From the IMG/VR virus record IMGVR_UViG_3300047354_000638, positions 1 through 20,863 of that record: 20,863 bases of DNA. One strand, 5' to 3'. A model generated the notes under the pieces. It ran no database searches and was not told the origin of the DNA. It was given only the letters and a program-made list of their open reading frames with translations. Below are positions 6,497 through 11,904 of this stretch, in pieces. This stretch comes from a virus. A program made the translations under genes and the position numbers. Positions within the stretch are counted from its first letter, which is position 1, and each line of letters begins with the position of its first letter.

Positions 6497-6549
6497 ACCA
6501 CGACATATAAAAATATGTTTCGACCATGCTAAAGGTCTTATCAAGTGGC
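6497..6549 (-). ncRNA. Hammerhead ribozyme, type I layout, with U3-A8 core variant
   Basis: Read on the minus strand from 6549: stem I GCCAC; core UUGAUAA; stem II GACC and GGUC around an 8-base loop; GAA; stem III ACAUA with UAUGU; cleavage residue C at 6502; stem I GUGGU. All other core positions match the hammerhead consensus (GA at 5-6, GAA at 12-14, A15.1-U16.1, C17). C3 and G8, which form a Watson-Crick pair in active hammerheads, are both changed, to U and A, which would keep the pair. Compared with the copy at 8614, stem I (C-G for U-A) and stem II (C-G for U-A) also change in matched fashion. Predicted cut lies between 6502 and 6501. Confidence 0.75.
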
Positions 6550-6554
6550 TTACA

Positions 6555-6576
6555 GGGGCAATCCTAAGACTGCCCC
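6555..6576 (-). other. GGGGCA/TGCCCC hairpin at the 3' end of the VWA gene
   Basis: On the minus strand GGGGCAGUC pairs with GAUUGCCCC over a UUAG loop (nine pairs, one G-U). It lies nine bases after the stop codon at 6585 and six before the ribozyme. There is no T-run, so it is not a standard terminator. Hairpins of the same design, with the same G-U position, precede two of the other three ribozymes and a related one precedes the third. Confidence 0.7.
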
Positions 6577-6584
6577 CTAAGTAT

Positions 6585-8558
6585 TTATTTTAGAATTTTG
6601 TTAAGTTCTTTAAGACCATTAGTGATCATTTGTGTAGCGGATCCCTCAACTATGTGATGATCAAAGCAACCATCAAACTGAGAAATAAAATAATCTAATT
6701 TATTTTTCTCTGATGAATATTTATCAGCATATAATTTAGCACCACATAAAACCATGCCAATCACTTCGATGCCCCAACTTGCGAGAATTTCTTTAGCTTG
6801 TCTGCATTTCTCTATTTTGTTCGGTAGTCCATCAGTAAGGATAATCATAACTTTACGATCTTCAGATCTTTTTCTTAGCCTTTCGCCCTCAGCCATCATG
6901 GCAGTATCTGTAGGAGTATTGCCACCACAATCCCCATATTGAAAAGCTACATTCTTTTTAGACCTCATCCAATTTTGCTCATGGTCTTTAAGTAAATAAA
7001 GATCTTTATCCCAATACATATCATTATTTCTAAATCCTCTGAAATTTACATAGTTTGCACACGGGAAACAACTAACAGAGTATTTGACTTGAACTTTATG
7101 TAAAGCATCCCCAAGAATTAAAGCTAAATTTACACTCTCTTGAGCATTGTTTAACTTATGATATCCATAGTTATGAGTTTTCATAGATGATGAAGTATCA
7201 ATCAACATTGAAACAACGGTTTTAGTTCCCGCCTGTTTCCAAGGCTGATGAAATAAATTAGGTGTATTAGTGCATAATTTACCTAATTTTCTAGCATCTA
7301 ATTTTCCTCTATCTCTATTTCTTTTAGTCCCATAACGGTCGGGATTTCTAAGAATTCTAGCTAGAGTTTGAGAACAATCTGAAACATTCAACTTAGCTAA
7401 TTGCCTTTGAACTTTTTTAGCTTTTGTTTCCAATTTCTTATTAAGAGTTTGATCATCACTATTCATCATTTGTGATACATTATAATTCTTAGCTTTGAGT
7501 TGATCACGATTATATTTATCAAGACCATCAGCAGAATTATTATTATTGTCTGTAATCATATCTTCTTTAGATTTAAAGTTTTGATCACTAAGATCTATAG
7601 ATACAGAGCCTTGTCCATTGTCTGATCCATCCCTGTCTATTTGGACAGTATTTTTTGATGTCTCAGAACTATCAGAACTGTCTGAACTATCAGAACTGTC
7701 TGAGCTATCAGAACTGTCTGAGCTATCAGAACTGTCTGAACTATCAGAATTGTCTGAACTATCAGAACTGTCTGAGCTATCAGAATTGTCTGAGCTATCA
7801 GAATTGTCTGAGCTATCAGATTGATCTTCTTGGGATCCTTCAGCTATTCCCTTGCCTTGTTGAGGTTGTTGCTGATTTGAGTATTTACCCATTAGCTCAA
7901 TACATAGATCTAAAACATCTTGAGTATTCTTACATGCTTTTAGCTTTGTTAAAGCCTGTTCTAGATCATGTCTAATTTTTCCACTAGCTACTAACAAATC
8001 TTCAGCAGACCCTACTGATGGCACGTTATAACCGCACCAATCAATATATGCTAAGGTGTTTAGAGTAAATAAGAACTGTTTTGGATCTTTAGGATTAAAA
8101 CCATTCTTGATGTTTTGATCAGATGCCCAAGATGTAAGTTTTTCAAGAACATTTTTTGCTCCCTCAAAATGACATTTGGATAACAGTTCTTTCTCCTGTC
8201 TAGGATCTTCAAGTGCATTAAGTGTCTGTAATATACCTTGTTGTCCCTCTTGCTCCATTCTTACAGCTTTTTGCCATACATCTTTTTGTGTACAGATATT
8301 ATGACCAATTTCATGTAATGCGAAACCTGTATAAACCGTAGCCATAAAGTTAGTAATTTTTGCATTGGCTTTTATTGGCGGAAAATTAATTATTGAGCTT
8401 AACTCATTATTCTCATTGTATTCCCATGATGTAGATGCAGTTTCTCCATTCCATTGTATTTTTAACTCTTTAAGTTTTAAATTAGGAATATATCTCAGAG
8501 CTGAATTAGTATTACGTTCAACGGCTGAAACCAACTCCTGTGCAATAATATTGTGCAT
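6585..8558 (-). CDS. Metallopeptidase-like and VWA domain protein (CobT-like) with Ser-Asp repeat
   Basis: The ATG at 8558 (MHNIIAQELV) follows AAAGGGAG at suitable spacing. The product is 657 residues. Residues 82-86 are HEIGH, a zinc-peptidase HExxH motif, followed at ~115-123 by ALEDPRQEK, similar to the ED-R-E segment of phage CobT/VWA proteins and a possible third zinc ligand. Residues ~246-298 are a serine-aspartate repeat. The C-terminal VWA domain has a complete MIDAS set: DTSSS at 454-458, a threonine in GGNTPTD, and ILTDG. Its partner AAA+ ATPase is encoded immediately upstream. MoxR/VWA pairs act as metal-dependent chaperones or remodelling machines. The CobT label comes from resemblance to cobaltochelatase, but no CobN or cobalamin gene is seen. 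A ribozyme and hairpin lie on each side. Confidence 0.82.
   Translation of the reverse strand: MHNIIAQELVSAVERNTNSALRYIPNLKLKELKIQWNGETASTSWEYNENNELSSIINFPPIKANAKITNFMATVYTGFALHEIGHNICTQKDVWQKAVRMEQEGQQGILQTLNALEDPRQEKELLSKCHFEGAKNVLEKLTSWASDQNIKNGFNPKDPKQFLFTLNTLAYIDWCGYNVPSVGSAEDLLVASGKIRHDLEQALTKLKACKNTQDVLDLCIELMGKYSNQQQPQQGKGIAEGSQEDQSDSSDNSDSSDNSDSSDSSDSSDNSDSSDSSDSSDSSDSSDSSDSSDSSDSSETSKNTVQIDRDGSDNGQGSVSIDLSDQNFKSKEDMITDNNNNSADGLDKYNRDQLKAKNYNVSQMMNSDDQTLNKKLETKAKKVQRQLAKLNVSDCSQTLARILRNPDRYGTKRNRDRGKLDARKLGKLCTNTPNLFHQPWKQAGTKTVVSMLIDTSSSMKTHNYGYHKLNNAQESVNLALILGDALHKVQVKYSVSCFPCANYVNFRGFRNNDMYWDKDLYLLKDHEQNWMRSKKNVAFQYGDCGGNTPTDTAMMAEGERLRKRSEDRKVMIILTDGLPNKIEKCRQAKEILASWGIEVIGMVLCGAKLYADKYSSEKNKLDYFISQFDGCFDHHIVEGSATQMITNGLKELNKILK
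7662..7821 (-). repeat. In-frame 9/18-base tandem repeat encoding Ser-Asp linker
   Basis: About eighteen 9-base units, alternating in an 18-base pattern such as TCAGAACTGTCTGAACTA (plus strand), encode SDS/SDN triplets within the VWA protein. The units are nearly identical at DNA level, so copy number can change by slippage without shifting the frame. The peptide would be an extended, highly acidic linker between the peptidase-like and VWA parts. Confidence 0.9.
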
Positions 8559-8613
8559 ATAATGCTCCCTTTGGTTGTGTGTTTTATGATAGTCAGTCTG
8601 TCATTTTGGCAAG

Positions 8614-8669
8614 CTACCATGACATATAAATATGTTTCGATCTTGCTAAAGGATCTCATCAGATGGCAG
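8614..8669 (-). ncRNA. Hammerhead ribozyme, type I, full consensus core
   Basis: Read on the minus strand from 8669: stem I CUGCCAU; core CUGAUGA; stem II GAUC and GAUC around a 9-base loop; GAA; stem III ACAUA with UAUGU; cleavage site GUC with C17 at 8621; stem I AUGGUAG, pairing all seven bases of the first strand (one G-U). Every conserved residue of the hammerhead consensus is present. Stems II and III are closed by loops and stem I is open, which defines type I. The predicted cut, between 8621 and 8620, would leave the ribozyme on the 3' end of the upstream ATPase mRNA and give the VWA mRNA a 5'-hydroxyl leader of about 62 bases. Confidence 0.92.
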
Positions 8670-8704
8670 TTGATTGCCCCAATAAAAAATATTGGAGCAA
8701 TCAA
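8670..8704 (-). other. 15-bp hairpin at the 3' end of the AAA+ gene
   Basis: TTGATTGCTCCAATA pairs with TATTGGGGCAATCAA over a five-base loop, with one G-U pair. It starts four bases after the stop codon at 8709 and abuts the first base of the ribozyme. There is no following T-run. It is a longer relative of the GGGGCA/TGCCCC hairpins and would cap the 3' end of the processed mRNA. Confidence 0.75.
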
Positions 8705-8708
8705 AGTT

Positions 8709-10178
8709 TTAATAAGGCATTTCTTGATCATCATCAGCATCTTTATCGTTGTCTTTATTGGTGTCTAAAGTTGCTGAATTTTCGACAGGCTCCTCAGTAG
8801 GTAATTCCCCATCTTCAACTAAGATTTTAAAAATCTTAGGATCTATATGAGTATTAAATAACTGAGATAAGAATTCTCTGTCTGCGGGATCTAGAGAATT
8901 TCCCATACAAGCCATTAAAGAAATTTTAGGATCTATTCCATCAACTAATCTATTAATCCATGAAACAGTATTTCTAAAACTAGGGGCAAGAGTTGGGGCA
9001 TCTCCTCGATCATTTGCATCCCTACATAGGTTTACAAACTCAACAATTTTATCGCAAAGTCTTGCACCTGTCCCCGTCTTGTTTTGAAGAATTTTACTTT
9101 CAATAGATGGTTTAGGATATGAAACCTCGAGAGTTACTGCAAATCTATTAAGCAATGAACTATCCATTTGTTTAGCTCCCGCAAATTGACCTGTCAGATC
9201 CCCTTGACCGTTTGTATTGTCACAGGCAACAATTACAACACCTTTAGCAAAAGGTATTCTTTGTCCTGTCTCGGGAATTGTATACTCACGGTCTTGCAGA
9301 CAACCATTTAAAGCAGACAAGATATCTGCTCTAATTCTAGTAATCTCATCGATTAGTAAAACTGTATAAGGTTGCTGAATTGCTTTTAGCAGTAATCCAT
9401 CTTGCCAATAGGTTGAACCATTTTTAGCACCAAATGATCCAAAGAATTGATCAACAGTTAGATCATCATTCCCTGTAATAGCTATGAACTGCCTACCTGT
9501 TTTAGCTGAAAACCACCTAGGCAAAGATGTTTTACCTGTTCCCGCCTTTCCATAAAGGAATATATTTTCGGGATCTCTGTCATTTTTAGGACAGGCACAG
9601 GATAAAAACATTTCCAAAACCTCTTTCTGTGGCTGATAATTTTCATCAACTACAGGGCATCTAGGATCGTTGTAGATATCAAAAGATCTGTCCGCAAAAG
9701 ATCTAAAACCAAATAGTTTAGATCCTGTCTCAGATCTAACTTTATTTATTGGCAAAATCTCAGTCTGAGGAAAGCCTGTGTCTGTAACTGATCCATCAGA
9801 TACTTTAACAATCTTTTCAGTTACAGGAGGATTATTTTTAAAAACCAAGAGGTCATTAATCTCATTCCTCAAATCCATTAAAGGCATTCCCATAATATTA
9901 TTTAACTGCTTATCAATGTCTGCAACCTCAGTTTGAATTTTAGCTACAGGCTCAGATTGAACCTTTGGAACAGTAGATTTTCTGATCTGCGGTGCGGTGT
10001 TTGAGATAACAGTTCCAATTGCATTTAAATCAATTCCAAGATCCTCAGCTAATGTTATCCATTCATTTTTAGTCAGATTATGCACACCTTTAACAGGCTT
10101 TAAGTGAGGTTGATTTATTAACTCAGCCCTAATTGAACTAAGTACTTTTTGTCTCTGCTCATTTGTAAATTTAAGCAT
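8709..10178 (-). CDS. cobS: CobS/MoxR-type AAA+ ATPase
   Basis: I choose the ATG at 10178 (MLKFTNEQRQ), with GGAG six bases upstream; an ATG at 10190 lies on that Shine-Dalgarno itself. The 489-residue product has a ~150-residue N-terminal region of unknown role with a helical start, then an AAA+ core: Walker A GKAGTGKT at 210-217, Walker B LLIDEI at 274-279, sensor 1 in VIVACDNT near 321, and an arginine-finger candidate in SSLLNRF at ~345. This matches phage proteins annotated CobS, the ATPase subunit of aerobic cobaltochelatase, and the wider MoxR group. The C-terminus is acidic (DNDKDADDDQEM). It is encoded just upstream of its likely VWA partner, with a ribozyme between them. Cobalt insertion is not supported by any other gene in the window. 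Confidence 0.85.
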   Translation of the reverse strand: MLKFTNEQRQKVLSSIRAELINQPHLKPVKGVHNLTKNEWITLAEDLGIDLNAIGTVISNTAPQIRKSTVPKVQSEPVAKIQTEVADIDKQLNNIMGMPLMDLRNEINDLLVFKNNPPVTEKIVKVSDGSVTDTGFPQTEILPINKVRSETGSKLFGFRSFADRSFDIYNDPRCPVVDENYQPQKEVLEMFLSCACPKNDRDPENIFLYGKAGTGKTSLPRWFSAKTGRQFIAITGNDDLTVDQFFGSFGAKNGSTYWQDGLLLKAIQQPYTVLLIDEITRIRADILSALNGCLQDREYTIPETGQRIPFAKGVVIVACDNTNGQGDLTGQFAGAKQMDSSLLNRFAVTLEVSYPKPSIESKILQNKTGTGARLCDKIVEFVNLCRDANDRGDAPTLAPSFRNTVSWINRLVDGIDPKISLMACMGNSLDPADREFLSQLFNTHIDPKIFKILVEDGELPTEEPVENSATLDTNKDNDKDADDDQEMPY

Positions 10179-10200
10179 ATTTTGCTCCATGTCTGTCAGT

Positions 10201-10255
10201 TACTAATTTCACTCTTTTGAGATCATCAGATCGAATACACATTCGATTATCAGTA
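10201..10255 (-). ncRNA. Hammerhead ribozyme, type III layout
   Basis: Read on the minus strand from 10255: stem III UACUGAU; cleavage residue A17 at 10248; stem I AUCGAAU and AUUCGAU around a GUGU loop; core CUGAUGA; stem II CUC and GAG around AAAA, flanked by a U-U mismatch where a G-C pair is usual; GAA; stem III AUUAGUA. Stem III pairs over all seven positions (one G-U). Stems I and II are closed and stem III open, which defines type III. The predicted cut (10248/10247) would leave the ribozyme on the leader of the CobS mRNA. Doubt: the short stem II and its U-U pair could lower activity. Confidence 0.82.
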
Positions 10256-10264
10256 TAAAATAAA

Positions 10265-10292
10265 ATGGGGCAATAAAAAAATACTGCCCCAT
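10265..10292 (-). other. GGGGCA/TGCCCC hairpin at the 3' end of gene 10301-10534
   Basis: AUGGGGCAGUA pairs with UAUUGCCCCAU over a six-U loop (eleven pairs, one G-U), eight bases after the stop codon. It is followed by TTTATTTTAT, so this copy could also act as a partial intrinsic terminator. The ribozyme starts nine bases further on. Confidence 0.7.
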
Positions 10293-10300
10293 GTCTATGT

Positions 10301-10534
10301 CTATCCATATTTAAAAAACTTATTACCGCTCTTCAGTGTTATAGAACCTGTATTTAGTCTAAACCTACGGTAGTTGTTAATTTTAAAATCATAGACTGTA
10401 ATGAGATCCTCATTATCTCTTGTCTCATTCTTTAGAATTCCCCAAAACTTTCGTTGTGTCTGATCCTTTTTTGTAAAAGAACCTGTTACAATTCTAGATT
10501 GAAACATGTTGTATATTTCTTGTTTTTTAAGCAT
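10301..10534 (-). CDS. Small basic beta-rich phage protein (possibly SH3-like, DUF2693-type)
   Basis: The ATG at 10534 (MLKKQEIYNM) has GGAG six bases upstream, as in the neighbouring CobS gene; the ATG at 10546 overlaps the Shine-Dalgarno. The 77-residue product is basic and contains IVTGSFTKKDQTQRKFWGIL, then LITVYDFKINNYRRFRLNTGSITLKSGNKFF. This strand pattern, with a charged FxKKD turn and a closing yR-fRLNtgSI segment, recalls small phage SH3-like proteins of the DUF2693 kind, often encoded in early regions. It is the first gene of the ribozyme-separated block. Family assignment is tentative. Confidence 0.6.
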   Translation of the reverse strand: MLKKQEIYNMFQSRIVTGSFTKKDQTQRKFWGILKNETRDNEDLITVYDFKINNYRRFRLNTGSITLKSGNKFFKYG

Positions 10535-10556
10535 GTATTTCTCCATGTCTGTCAGT

Positions 10557-10610
10557 TAACTGTTTCACTCTTTTGAGATCATCAGATGCAACATACATTG
10601 CATTACAGTA
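10557..10610 (-). ncRNA. Hammerhead ribozyme, type III layout
   Basis: Read on the minus strand from 10610: stem III ACUGU (after a U); cleavage residue A17 at 10604; stem I AUGCAA and UUGCAU around a six-base loop; core CUGAUGA; stem II CUC and GAG around AAAA with the same U-U mismatch as the copy at 10201; GAA; stem III ACAGU. The core and stem II match the 10201 copy base for base, while stems I and III have different sequences that still pair (for example CGAAU/AUUCG against GCAA/UUGC). Predicted cut lies between 10604 and 10603, leaving the ribozyme on the leader of gene 10301-10534. Confidence 0.82.
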
Positions 10611-10615
10611 TTTTT

Positions 10616-10639
10616 AAGGGGCAATCGAAACTGCCCCCT
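10616..10639 (-). other. GGGGCA/TGCCCC hairpin with UUCG loop
   Basis: AGGGGGCAGU pairs with AUUGCCCCUU over a UUCG loop (ten pairs including two G-U). It stands just upstream of the ribozyme at 10557, in the same position as the hairpins that follow genes in the other three units, but no clear gene precedes it here. It implies a transcript coming from the right, through 10640-10866. Confidence 0.7.
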
Positions 10640-10640
10640 A

Positions 10641-10866
10641 ATTAATTTGTTTGGAGTTGAATAGAAACAATCCTGTGCCTTGAGAGTGGATCATGTTTTG
10701 CACCAAATCAGCATTACAGGCTTTCTAATCTTGTTGGCTAGCTATTTACCCATGCTAGTAGTCAGATTTTTTGGATCGTACATAAACCTTACTTGGCGGT
10801 TATCTGAGCAGTTACCTCAATCTGCGGGGCGGGCGGTCAGTCCTTAAAAACCTTTTTGTCTCCTCT
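10641..10866 (-). other. Transcribed leader-like region without a clear gene
   Basis: The minus strand begins with the same TTGACAGAC motif and a strong GAGGAG ribosome binding site (near 10855-10866) seen before genes, but no start codon follows at normal spacing. A GC-rich stretch follows (near 10800-10845), unlike its AT-rich surroundings. Only very short ORFs are present, for example MYDPKNLTTSMGK, and MIHSQGTG... (18 residues, 10638-10694) whose stop codon overlaps the hairpin. CTAGC...GCTAG at about 10740-10760 can pair. It may be a small RNA, a decayed gene, or a leader encoding tiny peptides. Confidence 0.35.
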
Positions 10867-10890
10867 GTCTGTCAATCTCCCTTGGAGATT
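10867..10890 (-). promoter_or_regulatory. TTGACAGAC motif with AATCTCC/GGAGATT hairpin
   Basis: AATCTCC (10874-10880) and GGAGATT (10884-10890) form a perfect seven-base inverted repeat with a three-base loop, overlapping a TTGACAGAC motif at 10867-10875. A second TTGACAG lies near 10908-10916 and could be a -35 box, with a poor -10 match. This is the likely start region of the leftward block. Confidence 0.4.
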
Positions 10891-10931
10891 AATTTCAAAA
10901 TCAAAATCTGTCAAGAGAATATAATCTATAT

Positions 10932-10970
10932 TTGTGCAATTAATTAACTTTTTAATCTAATATTGCACAA
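10932..10970. repeat. TTGTGCAAT inverted repeat, possible operator
   Basis: TTGTGCAAT (10932-10940) and ATTGCACAA (10962-10970) form a perfect nine-base inverted repeat separated by 21 AT-rich bases. It lies between the leftward early block and the rightward late block, where a regulator site would be expected. No T-run follows, so a terminator is less likely. Confidence 0.45.
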
Positions 10971-11013
10971 TCAATCATTATAAACCTAATGTTCTAGCCA
11001 AAGTCTGAGCATT

Positions 11014-11039
11014 AAAAAAATTTCAGGCTGAACCTGAAA
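11014..11039 (-). terminator. Intrinsic terminator on the minus strand
   Basis: TTTCAGG (11021-11027) and CCTGAAA (11033-11039) pair over a five-base loop. On the minus strand the hairpin is followed by seven T residues (complement of 11014-11020), the normal form of an intrinsic terminator. On the plus strand it is followed by A-rich DNA. It would stop leftward transcription entering from the late genes and so insulate the early block. Confidence 0.6.
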
Positions 11040-11062
11040 AAATTTAAAAAAATAAAAAAATG

Positions 11063-11096
11063 TCAGACATTCAGACATTCAGACATAGTCAGACAT
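11063..11096 (+). repeat. TCAGACAT direct repeats
   Basis: Three tandem copies of TCAGACAT (11063-11086) are followed after two bases by a fourth (11089-11096). They lie before the late gene block. They could bind a late regulator or simply be a slippage product; no symmetry is seen. Confidence 0.8.
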
Positions 11097-11101
11097 AAAA
11101 A

Positions 11102-11329
11102 ATGTCACAAATCTTGCCACGGCTACAGTACAGCTACGCTGTAATTGTTACTGACTATGGGATACAGCCTACCACACATAGGATAGTTAGTCCTATTTGC
11201 CATGATCCCCGCTTAAATTTACAAATAAAAAAATTGACCCCCACCCCCATGGAAAAACCGACCCCCGAGATGGTTCCATCGCCGATACGTGTGTGGGGGG
11301 AACCTAGTCCCTTAGTTTTTGAGTATTAA
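11102..11329 (+). CDS. Doubtful 75-residue ORF in the region before the terminase genes
   Basis: The frame runs from an ATG (MSQILPRLQY) with only A residues upstream, so there is no ribosome binding site. The product is proline-rich toward the end (LTPTPMEKPTPEMVPSPIRVWGEPSP) and matches nothing I know. The DNA is rich in small hairpins (TACAGC/GCTGTA near 11127-11141, TAGGA/TCCTA near 11179-11195, GATGG/CCATC near 11269-11280) and in C and G runs (near 11236-11300). This suggests a structured non-coding or packaging region instead of a gene. The stretch 11330-11403 is AT-rich with no feature seen apart from a GGGGGG tract. Confidence 0.25.
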   Translation: MSQILPRLQYSYAVIVTDYGIQPTTHRIVSPICHDPRLNLQIKKLTPTPMEKPTPEMVPSPIRVWGEPSPLVFEY

Positions 11330-11403
11330 CTTTACATTTTTTTTATTTTTTTTTATTATATTATAAAATTGGGGGGTGTCTGGAATGTCTGGAGTACCTA
11401 AGA

Positions 11404-11904
11404 GTGGCAAGAAGAATTAGTAAAGTTCCCAAACGGTTAGAGAATGCCGTTAAATTAGAACATGAATTAGCAAAAATTGAACAAGAAGATATGATGTTGC
11501 AGCATCCCTCTTTTCTTGGAAACCAAAGGCAGTTTATTGATCGTATATATCAGTATTTACCTGATATGGCAGACAAATTAGTCTCATATATGACCGCTAA
11601 ACCAGAGAGAGTTTACGGAAATAACGGAACTGTACAGTTAATGGTTCCAGAAGATCGTGCTTTAACAGATGGTCAACTACAATTATTTAAAATGGTACTG
11701 CAAAAAGGCTTACCTAACCAAGCTCCTATAAGTATGCAAGGTAAACAGAACCCAATGGAGAGTGGTAAAGTAAATATTACTATAAATCAAACTGGACCAA
11801 GTGTGGATTTTGATAATTTATCCGCCCCTGTTGATGGTATTATCCAAGGTAGAGCCGAGAAAGTAAATACTTTATCTTTTAAGAGACCTACTAAAGATGA
11901 CTGA
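11404..11904 (+). CDS. Putative terminase small subunit
   Basis: A GTG start at 11404 (MARRISKVPK) has TCTGGAG about ten bases upstream; the frame is open further upstream but has no better start. The 166-residue product has a basic N-terminus and a helical segment (RLENAVKLEHELAKIEQEDMML), then QRQFIDRIYQYLPDMADKLVSYMTAKPERVYG, and a polar C-terminal tail. I see no clear helix-turn-helix. The small-subunit call rests mainly on position: it overlaps the start of the large terminase gene by eight bases. Small terminase subunits recognise the packaging site on phage DNA. The gene is real; the function is an inference. Confidence 0.55.
   Translation: MARRISKVPKRLENAVKLEHELAKIEQEDMMLQHPSFLGNQRQFIDRIYQYLPDMADKLVSYMTAKPERVYGNNGTVQLMVPEDRALTDGQLQLFKMVLQKGLPNQAPISMQGKQNPMESGKVNITINQTGPSVDFDNLSAPVDGIIQGRAEKVNTLSFKRPTKDD

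Noticed and set aside
6439-6501. Upstream start of gene 5860-6438 at ATG 6501
   Set aside because: This start falls at the cleavage site of the ribozyme and has no Shine-Dalgarno, while the ATG at 6438 has a good one.
7618-7975. Plus-strand frames giving ELSELS and YQNCL repeats
   Set aside because: They are the complement of the Ser-Asp repeat in the VWA gene and have no independent support.
8720-8737. CUGAUGA followed by GAAA on the minus strand near the end of the CobS gene, like a fifth hammerhead
   Set aside because: It lies in coding sequence (the acidic C-terminus). There is no stem II between the two elements and no matching stems I or III.
10641-10866. tRNA or other known structured RNA in the GC-rich region
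   Set aside because: No T-arm consensus or cloverleaf could be found, and I recognise no riboswitch pattern.
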